A stretch of 64,000 nucleotides of DNA from Schizophyllum amplum (GCA_007026445.1 VDMD01000001.1:1674001-1738000); one strand, 5' to 3'. Shown: positions 11,375 to 23,348, counted from the stretch's first letter. Notes: generated by a model not told the origin, from the sequence alone. Made by a program: numbers and translations.

Positions 11375-12008
11375 GGGTAAGCAGAGTTCGGGTTCCTATT
11401 AGGAGGATCGCCAGCTGGCTGTGAAAGGCGGGAGGCCGTCTTCCGCTTCATGGCGCGGCACCGCCTTGAACAGCCACGTCGAAGGAAGAATTGCCGTCTG
11501 AGCGTTTGAGCGGACCAGTAGGCCACCGACGAGCCATCCAGGACATTTCTTGGCTTCGGGAAGGTGCGCAGGGGTGCTATGCAGTGACCAGTCAGACGGA
11601 TCTTGCTGAGAAAGAGTCCTTCGAGCCAGCGGATTTGATTTTTTGTTCATGCAAGTCCGTTCACGAGAACTCCCTATCAGCCAATGGAAATATTCGGCAC
11701 CGGCTTGGATGAAAGGTGTGGGCAATATCGAGCGGGGAGTTCAACTAGAAAGCTCCGGCTTCGCCGGTCTTCAACCTTGCCTTGCGGACTGTGTGCTGGT
11801 GAGGAATGGCGGCCACAACGTGTCAACCACCGGCCTTCTTGCGTGGCGTGTGGAGGGGCTTGATCCGAGCCTAGGTGGGTGGCGAGTCGACATCGAGCCT
11901 CAGTCGAGCCTACAAGTGGCTCGTGGTGTTGTTCTCGCTTGACATTTGTTGTTCAATAACGTTGCTTTGATTGCTGCGTTCCTGGTGACAGTTTTGATGG
12001 CTTCAATA
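11375..12008. other. Non-coding stretch between two inverted-repeat elements
   Basis: Short open frames occur, but none has motifs or credible splicing. It is intergenic as far as can be seen. Confidence 0.4.
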
Positions 12009-12307
12009 GACGCTATTTGATCGGTTGAAACTCGTCAGCAAACAGAACTTTTGACAAGAGAAGCGCGTCCAGAACGTAGAAAGTTTTGTTCAGAACAAGT
12101 TGAAACTTCGTTCTGAACTCGCTGGCTGACTGCTGTGGAGAGGCGCCCCACGGGTCAAAGGACGGTGCAGACGCCTACAAGGGCCTGACGTCAAGTTTCA
12201 ACTGCGTTCAGAACGACACTGTTTTGTTAGATCTGACAGCGAAAAAGTTCTGAGCGACGACCGAACAAAACGTTTCTCGGATGAGTTTCAACCGATCAAA
12301 TAGCGTC
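12009..12307. mobile_element. MITE, 299 bp, perfect 25-bp TIRs, TA flanks (Tc1/mariner-like)
   Basis: Positions 12009-12033 and 12283-12307 are perfect inverted repeats of 25 bp, starting GACGCTATTTGATCGG. TA lies directly outside both ends (12007-12008 and 12308-12309), as expected of a TA target-site duplication. Further imperfect inverted arms inside contain CAGAACTTTT, TTTTGTTC and GTTGAAACTT. There is no open frame of note. Size, long perfect TIRs and TA flanks fit a stowaway/mariner-class MITE, and the perfect TIRs suggest recent activity. Confidence 0.85.
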
Positions 12308-12328
12308 TAATATGGGTGTCGAGAGACC

Positions 12329-13027
12329 TTGCAAGGCAAGGTAACTTGTTGCCAGTTGTTGGTGGCGTCCCATCGGATGTGCGGCCCTTGTCCCGGACGC
12401 GGGCTGTTCCGGACGCGAGCTGTTCAGGTTTGCCATCGCCGCTTTGCCACAACCCCGCCATCGTGTTGCTCAGAGACGCGACCAGCTCTGACTCGGCAGA
12501 CCACAAGGAGACCAACTTTCTGCTGCTGCGTATCTTCCGCGGCTTTCCTAGGACTCAGAGAGGAGATCGACCTTTGGCCGACGTCTGCACTCGAAGGGCT
12601 TGCGGAATTCCTCCACTCCTCCGCGAAATTCGCTCTGTGGGAGCAGTGGACACTCCCATACAAGGCGTCTCTTGAGAGCTATGCCCTATCTGCGAGCCAA
12701 CTTCCAGCTATTCCCATGTCCGTACGTCTGGATGATGTGATTTCGACGCACTCGCAAGTCATGGAGCTCAAGAGCCCCATGGACTCCGCCCTAGGATCTC
12801 AGCCTGTACCAATAGCCTCGTCACCACGGGACCCTCGCGCGCCATATTATGCTGCTATAGATCACTATCTCTCGTGCTCTGTTCTGCTCTCCGCTCTAGC
12901 GCAGTCGATGTCCGCGGACTTGGGATTGACGACGCGCCTCGTCTCGACCTGCGGAGCCGTTCTCGATACGCTATGGGGTCGTCCTTGGACCAAGATACGA
13001 CCAGGTCCTGGCTTAACTTGCCCTTAG
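12329..13027 (+). CDS. Hypothetical open frame, doubtful
   Basis: An uninterrupted frame of 232 codons starts 20 bp after the MITE. The first third is cysteine- and arginine-rich and looks non-coding. From about 12560 to 13027 the composition is more protein-like (for example LREEIDLWPTSALEGLAEFL). No family was recognised. It could be the last exon of a gene interrupted upstream by the MITE, or chance. There is no homologue elsewhere in the window. Confidence 0.25.
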   Translation: MQGKVTCCQLLVASHRMCGPCPGRGLFRTRAVQVCHRRFATTPPSCCSETRPALTRQTTRRPTFCCCVSSAAFLGLREEIDLWPTSALEGLAEFLHSSAKFALWEQWTLPYKASLESYALSASQLPAIPMSVRLDDVISTHSQVMELKSPMDSALGSQPVPIASSPRDPRAPYYAAIDHYLSCSVLLSALAQSMSADLGLTTRLVSTCGAVLDTLWGRPWTKIRPGPGLTCP

Positions 13028-13690
13028 CTTCTCTTATATCGGCAGTTACGCACATCGATGGCGTCTTACTGCAATCCCGCGGTGGCCTCTTCCCGCTTGA
13101 AACTGACGCGCCTGGGCGCCGGAATGCGCGCTGGCTCTGCTGTTATCCGTTTGCTGCCAATTTTCTTCCCACGAAGGAAGCCTCGGCACCGACTGGCGAC
13201 ATTGACTGATGTTCACTTTTAACTGAGGATATGTATTCCAGTCGCTCTCGCATCGTCTACGTCTCTTGAAATTGCGGAGCGCTTATAGTTGTCTGCTACG
13301 AGACGTCGGCTCCGCGTCCTCTCTGTGCCTCGGGTGCCTATAGCTAGTCCATGCCACGTACGAGAACCGCAACCGCTGGCGCTCGAGTGCTCACTCAAAG
13401 GGCGCGATGTTCTCCTTCCGCACGTTCTATGCCGTCCAACACAAGCCCGAAGGAGAGAACAAGGGCAGCTGTCATGCATAGTTTGATCTAGGCCTGTCAC
13501 TCGGTCTGTTTGCGTCTGTCTCCCTAGCCCGTTCGCTGCGTTGCTCCTGTCTTTCATCTTCTTGCCACTGCCGGCAGCCTGGCGCTATATAACTACGCGA
13601 ACGTTGACCGTCGTCGTTGGCGCTCTGCACATCCTAGTGCTTGCATTCTTCTCGCCTTTGTTCTTTTCGACACCACGACCGTTTCTCAAC
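13028..13690. other. Upstream region of the lysozyme-like gene
   Basis: No convincing gene. It contains a TATA-like box close to the downstream start. Confidence 0.4.
13585..13592 (+). promoter_or_regulatory. TATA-like box
   Basis: CTATATAA lies about 100 bp before the ATG at 13691 of the secreted lysozyme-like gene. The intervening sequence is pyrimidine-rich, as in many strongly expressed fungal promoters. This is motif and position only. Confidence 0.4.
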
Positions 13691-14904
13691 ATGAAGTCCT
13701 TCACGATGATTATGCTGGCTGGTCTGGCTATCACGTCTTTGGCGCATGAGCACGACGTTCGCGACACGCACATCGTCCATCGTGGCGTGGGCGTGGTGGT
13801 GAAGGAGCGGATGGCGCGCCGCAAACACCACCATTGGTCTCACGAGGGCGGGCCCTCTGCCACGGATGTGAGCTTCGCCACCATAGACGACGAAGATCGT
13901 CTACTGACTTAACTGTGCAGCACGCAAAGATCGTGGCCGCCGACTCGACCCCAGTGATTCACGCCGCTCTGACGGGCGTCATCAACGTCAAGTCCAACTG
14001 TGGCAACATCGGTGCTACCAGTATGCGTTTCACGGCCCTGTCGAAAGGCGCGCTAGCTCACCTTCATCCCACTTACAGAGAAAGTCACCGCTGTCAGCGG
14101 GCCCAACGGAAACATCGACTGGCTGAACTGCGGGATCAACAATGGCGGGTGGAATCCGCCCTTCGTCACCGTCAACGACGTGATCGCAAAGAGCCTCAGC
14201 GACGCGGTCAAGACCTCCGGCAGTCCCTTCGGCGCGTGCTCCTCATACACCTGGATGTTTGAGAAGTACGGCGCGGAGCACAACATCCCGGCCATCATGT
14301 TGGCAGCGTTCGCAATGGAGGTGCGGGGTGTAATATGCTGAGTCGTGAACATACAGCTGACGGTAGAGCAGGAGAGCTCATGCAACGCCGGCACCGTCGG
14401 CGGTGCGGGCGAGCAGGGCCTGATGCAGCTTACTCAGGACAAATGCGGCGGCGCGCCGGGCGGAAACTGCAGGGACCCTGTGAGTCCTTAAGTGCGAGCT
14501 GGGGTAGTCGTCGTGATACTTACGTGCTTCGGCAGGAATTCAACATCCGGAAGGGCGCCGAGTTCTTTAGGGGCGTCCTTGACGGAAACGGCGGCGACCT
14601 TCTTCTCTCGATCGGCATGTACAACGGCTGGCATAAGGGCCTGACCTACGTACGCGTCAGTCATGCTTCTCTGAGCTTCAGCTACTGACTGGTCGAGCAG
14701 GGAGAGGCTACTGCAGCTCAGTACTCGGGCAACTGCCACTGGCAAAACAACCTGGACTAGTGAGTCCGCACGTGTGCTTGACTGCGACAATACTTACCCA
14801 TGAGCAGCCTGCACCAGTTCCTGAACGGGTGGCTCCAGAATATCAACGCTTATGACAGCAACCCCCGCCTGGGCAAGTACTTCAACCTCGATGCCTGCCA
14901 TTGA
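13691..14904 (+). CDS. Secreted lysozyme-like (transglycosylase SLT fold) protein
   Basis: The start MKSFTMIMLAGLAITSLAHE is a signal peptide. It is followed by a basic, histidine-rich linker and, after introns (the first at 13868-13920), the domain itself. Exons then read SNCGNIGAT..., WLNCGINNGGWNPPFVTVND, YTWMFEKYGAEHNIPAIMLAAFAMEV, QESSCNAGTVGGAGEQGLMQL and IGMYNGWHKGLTY, ending GKYFNLDACH with stop 14902-14904. The 'QESSCNAG...GEQGLMQL' block is the catalytic-glutamate signature of goose-type lysozyme/SLT domains, here embedded in a cysteine-containing fungal secreted protein. Expected role: extracellular cleavage of peptidoglycan or a chitin-like glycan, possibly against bacteria; the substrate is inferred. 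An in-frame intron lies just before QESS. Confidence 0.75.
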
Positions 14905-15174
14905 TCTCTTTTGGGAAGTTTAGACTTGGGGCTTTGGATCTCTGAACAGTGAGATATATGGATGGGCGCTTGTACATGTACGGTTCGTCTCTACACGGTC
15001 ATTGCTGGCATGCACCGGTACTACTTAGAATATATGGCTGAATATCTGTCGTGTCTATTGTTGAATTTTGCGATGAATACACGAACGCGTCAGTCGTCGC
15101 GTGTCACCCATTCTTTGGATTTCTGACCGCTTCTGCATCGGCGCCGGCGCCAGATCGCTTTCTTGAACTGCACG

Positions 15175-17408
15175 ATGAGCGATTCAGCGTCCACCTCTCC
15201 AGTATCTTCCACACCGCCGACGTCGGTGCCACCGTCGCCCGAGCTGCAGACGCTTTCGTTACGCGATGTGACCGACGAGGACAAGGCAGAGGCAGCGAAG
15301 CTGAAGGCGGAAGCCAACAAGGCGTTTGCAGGTATGCGATGACAATCTGCTGTCCAATATGTTCGCTGATATGCTGAACGTCTTCTAGCACACGACTTTG
15401 CAAAGTCCGTTGAGCTGTACACGGCCGCGATCGAGAAGAACCCGGGGGATGCGACGTTCTGGTGCAATCGCGCGTACGCGCGCATGAAGCTCGAGGAGTT
15501 CGGCTACGCGCTGACCGACGCCAGTGCGTACGCCGCGTTCATCGATGGCCGCCCCCGCTGACCGCGCCCCGCAGCCCAGGCCGCGACCATTGACCCCAAG
15601 TACTCCAAGGTGCGCATCGCAGGCCCCGTTCTCCCCCTCGCCCGGCCCTGATCATCCACTCTGGCAGGCCTACTTCCGGCGCGCGACATGCTACCTCTCG
15701 ACGCTCCGCCCTCAGCTCGCGATCGCGGACTTCAAGCGCGTGCTGCAGATCGAGCCGAAGAACGACACCGTGCGCGCACAGCTCACGTCGACGCAGAAGC
15801 TCATCCGCAAGATCGAGTTTGAGAAGGCGCGTTGGGATGCGAGCCTGCGGCGCGCCGTACTGACCGCGTCTAGTGCAGGCGATCGAGGTCGAGGGGGAGA
15901 AGAGCCCGGTCGAGCGGTGCAGGGAGATTATTGCTGAGGGTGCGTGTGCCCAACACGCGTATGTGTGCGACTTGTATCTGACGCCTGTACCAGGCGGGTG
16001 CGATGTGGACAAGGAATACGCAGGACCGAAGCTGCCGCAAGGCGAGGGCGGGAAGTACGCGATCTCGCTCGAGTTCGTACGCGCCATGATCGAGTGGTTC
16101 AAGGAGGGCAAGGCGCTGCCGAAGCGCTATGTCTGGGAGATGGTCCTCGCCGCACACGACATCTTCGCGAAGGAAGAGACCTTGGTGACGCTGGACATCC
16201 CGGAGGATGTGACCATAGACGTGATCGGGGATGTACACGGTGAGCATTTCGCTCTTTACTATCGCCCGACGCCCGCGTGTTGACGACCTGCACCCAGGCC
16301 AGTACTACGACATGCTGCATTTGTACTCGCTGACTGGCGAGCCGTCCGAGAAGCACTACCTTCTCATGAACGGCGACCTCGTCGACCGCGGCTCGTGGTC
16401 CATCGAGGTCATCCTGACCGCGCTCGCGTTCAAGTGGCTTTACCCGAACTACATGTTCATCAACCGCGGCAATCACGAGGCAAAGGATATGAACCGCTCT
16501 TATGGCTTCGAGGGCGAGGCAAAGACCAAGCATGGCGAGCAGAGCTACAAGCTCTTCGCGCACGTATTCACAACATGTGAGTACAACAGGATATTACCTG
16601 CGGTATGCTCGATTTTCGGTTTACTGATTTACTTCGGGATGGGCAGTACCTCTGGCTACACTGGTATGCGCAACAAAGCCACCACCGAGCCCCGGCAAGG
16701 CGATCTTGTCCGCGGAAGGCAAGAAGCGCTACTTTGTCGTCCACGGCGGGCTCTTCAGCAAAGACGGCGTGACGCTCGAAGACATCCGCAAGATCCAGCG
16801 GATAGGGAAACAGCCAGGGACGGAGGGCTTGATGTGCGAAGTACGTTTGCTCCTTTTTGCTCTTCTTGCTCGTGCTGAATATTGTGACCGCAGTTGTTGT
16901 GGACCGACCCACAAACGGCGCCGGGCAGAGGGCCGAGCAAGCGGGTGAGTGGTGTCTCCAAACGTGGCTCGCGTGGTGGCTCAATATGTGGTGAAGGGCG
17001 TCGGTATCGCGTTCGGCCCCGACGTAACACGGAGATGGTGCACCGAGAACGGTGTTGCAGGAGTCATTCGCAGTCATGAAGTCCGACAGGGTGCGCGCTC
17101 TGTAGATCACGGTATACGTGCGATGACTGACGGATGATGTGCGTCAGACGGCTACGAGGTTGAGCACGACGGGCTCTGCACAACCGTCTTCTCCGCCCCG
17201 AATTACGTGGACCAGGTAGGGAACAAAGGCGCCTTTGTGAGTAGATCTTCCAACCTCTTCGTCCTTTCGCCTCTGACGCGGTATGCCTACGCAGATCCGC
17301 ATCGATGCGGCGGGGACGCAAGAGTACGTGCAATTTGAGGCACGGCCACATCCGCCTATGCGGCCCATGGCATATTTGCAGAGCGGGCTGCAGAACTTGA
17401 TGATGTAG
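15175..17408 (+). CDS. PPT1: Serine/threonine protein phosphatase 5 (TPR-PP5)
   Basis: The N-terminal region has TPR repeats ([59 protein letters not shown]), the usual Hsp90-docking part. The PPP catalytic domain follows with GDVHG, the metal/phosphate-binding [10 protein letters not shown] and NRGNHE motifs, [21 protein letters not shown] and [10 protein letters not shown], ending [14 protein letters not shown]. Order and length match fungal PP5/Ppt1, which dephosphorylates Hsp90 and its co-chaperones in cytosol and nucleus. About ten introns split it; the junction at FTT|LPLATLVC was checked and keeps the frame. The start is the ATG at 15175 ([12 protein letters not shown]). All catalytic residues appear present. 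Confidence 0.93.
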
Positions 17409-18677
17409 GCTCGCGAATAGCTGTCGCGCGTGTAATCTTGAAAGACTCAATAGCTGGCTTGTACTCATCTTTGCTTGTACCATTGTCCACATCTGCTTGT
17501 ATCACATGCAATTTCTGCTCTGCGTGTCTTTGCGTTATTGCCATTAGTTCATAGAAGGTGTCCCAAGCTCGACGTGAGTTTCCAGTCAGTCTGTAGGTTG
17601 TTAATAGGGTTGCTTCAGGGTCGTGAAGACGATGGCATTAGCATACATGCAGCGAGCAAGTACGATAACATCAAACACTAACAAACAAAACGCACGCCAC
17701 TGTTGCAGATGGGCTGCCGTCTGAAGAATACGACTACTGGCCCGCTCGGTAATGGATTGGATTACTCGGTGAGGCGCACAGCGATTGCACTATGATGAGA
17801 GTATGCAGACTCTTAGGCTCGATCATCCGCTCCGTGTTAGATCAGGCAAGCTGAGTAACACGAAGCGGCTGGTAGAACATGACCGTCACATGGCAGGGTC
17901 ACGAAAGCGTGACCCTGACTTAGTGAAATTTCGACGACTCGACCTACATACATCGTCGTGCCATCCGTCCGGCCATATAAAACGCTCTGGGAAACGTATA
18001 TATCTACTGTATAAGGATGTATAACAAACTTCTGGACACAGAACTGCTCCACAAAGCCTCAAAGGACCAGTTTGTTTTCGACCTCGCATTCAGAGCCTAA
18101 AGCTCGAAAGCTCGGGGTTTGGCTCGCAATTGGCATCTACACAAAGACCCATCAAGATAGAAACTTCTCAAATACTCTGTGACTGCGAGATAATGTGTTG
18201 TGGACTCAAACGGATCGGAAGATGCGCTGTTTTACCCCAAAACGGGTCAGCACCGCTGCCACAACACGGCTTGAACACGGCCCAACGATTGTGGTCAATT
18301 CGTGCCTGCTTTTTCGGGTTCTGGCTGCGGCCTCACCTCCGTGCTGTATATCCGGAACATTCTCCGAAGAAACAATAGTCGGACGAGGTCTCGCGACGGT
18401 GCCAGAGGCGACACCACTTGGGTGAGAGCGAAATTTCACTAAGTCAGACTCACGTTTTGGGCTCACGCCAAATCGGCGTTATGTTATAGTCGCTCGGCGA
18501 GCCTCGCCCGCTCCCTCGCTCAAAACCCAAAACAGAAGATAACGGATTATCGGCCCGATTGCCGCTCTCCCTTTTCGGATAAAGCACTTGCGTGTTCGGG
18601 CTGAGGCTCGCGCGACTGAACGAGTCTAGCAGACTCTGTGCAGACGTGGGTGACATCGCGGCACGAAGCAAAACGGT
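17409..18677. other. Intergenic region with an inverted-repeat pair
   Basis: No coding sequence was recognised in about 1.27 kb between the PP5 stop and the tRNA gene. It contains the inverted repeats described separately and a short CG-rich palindromic stretch around 18490-18530. Confidence 0.5.
17904..18458. repeat. Inverted-repeat pair bounding ~555 bp
   Basis: A 17-bp sequence at 17917-17933 (GACTTAGTGAAATTTCG) recurs as its exact complement at 18429-18445. The similarity extends outward to about 30 nt with three mismatches (17904-17933 against 18429-18458). The block may be a degenerate MITE or foldback element. No target-site duplication was seen, and the inner sequence has no gene. 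Confidence 0.5.
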
Positions 18678-18779
18678 CTGCCCCGGTGAGGCTCGAACTC
18701 ACGATCTTGTGATTGGTATTGAAGGGATCTTCTCCAGGAGATAACAGTCACACGCCTTAACCATCTGGGCCACGGGGCA
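18678..18779 (-). tRNA. tRNA-Asn (anticodon GTT) with 28-nt intron
   Basis: The acceptor arms TGCCCCG/CGGGGCA pair fully, with discriminator G73. The D-arm carries ATGGTTAAGGC and the T-arm is GTGAG-TTCGAGC-CTCAC. The anticodon stem TGTGA/TCACA encloses CTGTTA, giving anticodon GTT. The mature parts closely follow the eukaryotic tRNA-Asn consensus (for example AAGATCGTGAGTTCGA). A 28-nt intron sits one base 3' of the anticodon, the canonical position. 102 nt in total. Confidence 0.93.
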
Positions 18780-19006
18780 CCCTCTGCGGAAAAGACAAAG
18801 AAATTCCCAGCATCCGAAGGGAAATAAGCACCTACAGTAAGTGCATAGTCACCCAAGTACTCAATGCCGCCCTCCTCACCATACTCACTCGCCCAGCATA
18901 CACACAAGTTTGCTTCGAAGGTATGAGTGACCATGCAATTGAATGAGATGTAGTCGGTGTTCAGATTCCATCCAGTGAGTAGCTTAGCTATAGGTATGCA
19001 CACCGA

Positions 19007-22000
19007 TTAATCCCTGCGACGGCCCCCACGTCCATTATCAGACACCATGCGCAAGATGGCGTCTTTGGCAGCAACGATATCGTCCTGGGAACCTGTATAC
19101 ACGTCAGCCCATAGCTCATACTCTCCAAGCAGCAGGCAAAAAAACGTACCAATGATGACGATCGTGCTGTTTTCGCGGCTGACAGTTATGTCAGCCCCCG
19201 TCTCGTTGCGCAGACGCGCAACCGTTGAGCCCTTCGAGCCCACAATGCGAGGGAACGTGGAGCGGTCGGGCATCGTGAGGAACCCGACATGCGACATGCG
19301 CTCCGCTGCCTTGACAGCGTCCTCGACGGCAGACTTGGCTTTGTCGAGACCCTCCTGGTCGCGCGCCTTCAACGTCCAAACCGAATCGCCCTCCTCAGCG
19401 TCCTGGTAGTTGGGGATGACCTCCCATTGTACAGCAGGGGTCTCCTCGTCCGCGGCGTCGTCGATGCGGGCTTCCGAAGAGGCGGCGCCGTTGGTGGCAG
19501 GACGAGCGGGCACCGCGGATTTTTTCGGGACGGCAGACTGGTCGACCTGCACACCATACGCGCGCAGGCCACGGAAGAAACCGCCCTGCTGCGAGATAGC
19601 GTGATGATACTTGAGCGGCACCGTGATCGTGTCGGTGATCATCTCAACAGGAGGAGGGACCTTCTTGACCTGGCTCTGTAGATGGGTTAGACAGATCTGT
19701 ATACGGTCGATGTGCCGCGTACCTTCAGCTCCTCGACGGCCTTCTCGCAAGCTGCCCTTGAGCCAGAAACCTTGACGATGTTGGCCGGGTCGACGCCCTC
19801 CATGTCGGACGCGTTCTCCGGCTCGCCAACCTGGTTGTATGACCTAGACCCTGGGAACTGCACCTGTGCACCCGTACGGTTCTGCATCTCGTTGAGGTGC
19901 TGCCCACCGCGACCGATGAGAGCACGATGCTGCTGAGCAGGGACCTCGACAGCCAACACGATGCGTGCGCGAAGCTCCTCCGCGGCCTTCTCGAGCTCCA
20001 CCTTGAGCTTGTTCACAAGCTTGGGCTCGCCGCGGATGCGAACCTCGTCGCCGGTCTCACCTGGGCGAGGGCTGCGATAGTCATATGAGACGGTTGATAT
20101 ACGCGTGAAGAACAAACAACTGACAAGCGAACCAAACCAGCCTGGAGCTTCGGGTCCGTGGGGCCGCCACAGCGCGCAATCAAGTCCCGCAAGCCCTGCC
20201 CGCCGCCACCAATCAAGGTGCGGTGGTACTTGTTCTCGATGGGCACAACGGCGGTGGTTTCTTCCTGAACCTGATCCGAGATGGCAAGAATAGCCGCCTT
20301 GGCCTCGGCTATGCCCTTCTTCGAGCCGCGGATGGAGATCTGGGTAAGAGCCCCGTCGCTGTCTTCGGCCTCGTCGACGTCGATCTGCGTGCTCGTGGAG
20401 TCCTTGATGTCGTTGATGCTCACACCGCCGCGTCCGAGGATGCGCGGGACAGCACGATTGGGCACAGTGAACTTGATGACGTTGTTCGACTCCTTCTCGA
20501 ACTCGACCGCCTTCATGATGTCAGCCTTAGCGCAGGACTTTCAAAGTGGCGAACTCACGTCGAGGAGCTCCTTCTTGGCTTGAGCGACACCCTTACGGCC
20601 GCCCTTGATGAGAACCTCGTCGCTCTTGAGTTGTTCGCGCGTTTTGCCTTCGCCGGATTCATTCTGACGAGGGAACGTGATCTTGACCGAGTAGTGTTCC
20701 TCCAGACGGATAGCGTACTTCCCGCTTTGACCGATGAGCGACGAGTGGTACTGGCTGGGGATCTTCAAGATCTCCTGAGTCTCGTCGGCCTGTATAACAG
20801 GTAAGCATTGTTGATGTGTAGAATCTAACAAGACTGACCAAACGCTCGACTTGACCAAGGATACGCTTCTTGGCCTCCTCGACGTTTTCCTTGCGTCCGA
20901 CAATCTGCAATTTCCTAAGTACACGATACATATAGGAGGGAACAGAATGAGAACGTACCGTGACCTTAGCCTTCTGGTGAACAGCCTTCTTCTTCTTGCC
21001 GCCTTCCTTGTCCTTCTCGGTCTCCTCGTCGGACACATCGACCTTGACACCCAGCAGATCCCGAAGCCTGTTGATGCCAGAGCCCTGCGAGCCCACGATG
21101 CGACCAACATACTCGCGGTCGATGTCGAAGTCGGTGACCTACATGAACGCATTCAGTTGATAGCCGAATACATGTCGTCTCACACTTACGTAGCTGTTGT
21201 CGATTTCGTTGTGCTTTGCGTCCTCGACGATCTGGAGTATCTCCTTGACCGCACGGTCGACGTCGGCGCTGGCGCCCCGGACGAAGATAACGTCCTCCGA
21301 GTCCGCTTTAGCCTCAGCACCGACCTTGATGGAGAGTGTCTTGTCCTCGCCGATGATGCTATGGCCCGCGTCAGGACGAAGATTGTGTCTGCAACGGATG
21401 TGGGCTTACGCGTTGAGCGTGGTCTTGTTAACACCGACGACCGCAGAGTGCCACCGCTTCTCAACGGAGACTTGCTCGCTCTTGACATCAGCAGCGTCCC
21501 GGGCGAACTTGAGGAGGTCCTTGCTGACGTCGTCCAAGTGCTTAAGCTTGTCGTCGAGAGACACCGAGAAGTTGGGCGAAAGCGGGTCGTAGACGAGCAA
21601 GACGGAGGATAGTTCCTGAGACTCGGGCGGGAAAAGAACCTGGACGTTGTGCTGCTCGTGGAACTGCTTGATCCTGGAAGACTAGTCAGATACGACGGCT
21701 CAAGTGAGTCAAGATAAACACACACTTCTTCGCGTTCTTGCCCTGAATGATGCGGTGAAGGAGCCAGTCGATGGGAACTTCCTTGGTGCCACTGAAGAGC
21801 TTGCCCATGAGCGCGGAGACATTGTTGATTACGCCATCGACAGCGGGTTTGTCGCCAGCGATGACGATGCTCAAGTTCGCAGCTTCCGGAGACGGCAGAT
21901 AGACAGAGACACCGGGATGGGAAGCCTTGAGAATTCTCGTGTACCCAATGCGCGTCATGTACGTGACAACCTGCTTAGCCGTACCGGGACCAGTAGAAGG

Positions 22001-23348
22001 CACGGGGAAGTCGTGGATGTACTTCGAGTTCGCCTGGCTGAGAGCGACCTCCATGCCCTTGGCCAAATCCGTTTGCTTGCCCCAGACAATGATCTCGTCA
22101 GTCGCGTCCTCGGCGGGTGGGACCGAAATCGAGCACTGGCTCTTGAGCAGGATTTCCTTGGCAAAGTCACCGCGCAGAAGGACGTGCTGACGCTTCGGCA
22201 GGTTGAGCTTGAACGAGGTGAGCGTGGAGTTGTGCCCTTCGATGGATGCCTTGACGCTCTCGATGACGGCGACGACGGCCTCGCGATCGCCGGAGGCGGT
22301 GACCTCGCGCGCTTTGAAGTCGAAGCTGAAGTGAAGCTCGTTACCCTCGCCGCCCAGACCCTTGTAATAGCTCTCGCGGATAGCGATGAACGGCAGGATG
22401 TGCGCGGGGATGTCGCGAACGCGTTGGGTCGTCTTCGAGGTCTTCGTGGCGATGATCTGGTTGAGGAGGGCCTTGGCCTCGTACACGGAAGTCTCGGGAC
22501 CTTGGACGGTGATGGGGATCGTGGGTTCCTCTTCGTCATCCTCGACGGGAGTAGCCTTGCCAGAGGCATGTCCGTTAGCCTGACCGTTGGGAACGTTGAG
22601 AGTATCCTCGCGGCGAGGAATGTCTATCTTGACGTTGGTCTGGTCACGGATTTGCTTCAGCGTAACGCCTAAAAACAGACTGTCGTGAGGAGTGTACGCG
22701 TGTCAGGCGGCACAACACGTACCCTTGGGCCCGATGATGGTAGGGATAGTAGAAGCGGGGGCGTCCACGACGATGGAGATCTGAGGAGGATGAGTAAAAG
22801 TACGGCAGCAGAGCGCGCAGGACGTACGACCGGGCTGAGGGAAGCCAGGAGGCTGCGCTTTCCCTTGTCCAATTCCTTGGGGCTCTCGCCACGCAGGTAG
22901 AACGTTTGGCCGCCTTTCTGGCCGGAGGCGTCGATGCGGACCTTGTGCTTTGCCATGACCTGCTTGAGGACCTCGGAGAGCGAGAGCGTCTTGCCATCCT
23001 TGTTGGTCGGGAGGCTCACGCTGGTGAGCGTGAACGTGTCCGTGTAGACGGGTGCCTTGACCACCGCGGGCTTGATGCGCGGGCCTCCCGCGCCCCACGC
23101 CGAGCGCGCGGGGGCGGCGGCTGTGGGCGCGGAGGGCGCGAGGGCCGGGAAGGCGGAGGCGGAGTCGGTGTCGAGCGCGGTCTGGGGCGACTTCTTGGGA
23201 CGGGCGGGCGACTTGTCGACCATGGCCGGGAACGGGTCCGGTGCACCCTCCAGATTGTGGCGTTTCTGCAAAACGAGTTGGGATGGGCTCGGGACGCGGC
23301 GGACACTGACGAAGCGCATACCGCGAGGTCGGAGGCGGAGAGCGCCAT
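19007..23348 (-). CDS. SCP160: Vigilin / Scp160-type multi-KH RNA-binding protein
   Basis: A multi-exon gene of about 1,250 residues made almost entirely of KH domains. Seven intact GxxG loops are visible in order: GPKG, GSQG, GQSG, GRGG, GGGG, GRGG and GSKG (for example VPTIIGPKG, HRTLIGGGGQGL, HRALIGRGGQHL, FPRIVGSKGSTV). Several degenerate KH units lie between and before them. The first exon is nine codons (MALSASDLA) and a 5' intron leads to KRHNLEGAPDPFPAM, a conserved fungal start region. The C-terminus ends MVSDNGRGGRRRD. Family members bind mRNA and polysomes at the ER and affect translation and mRNA localisation. The antisense strand is also open over long stretches, which reflects GC-rich codon bias, not a second gene. 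Confidence 0.92.

Noticed and set aside
13541..13690. Longer N-terminus of the lysozyme-like protein (in-frame ATG at 13541)
   Set aside because: It would place the TATA-like box inside the coding region and bury the clear signal peptide that starts at 13691.
21704..22672. 322-codon plus-strand open frame antisense to vigilin
   Set aside because: It mirrors KH-domain codons in a GC-rich gene, has no family motif and spans vigilin exons. The minus strand carries the clear KH repeats.
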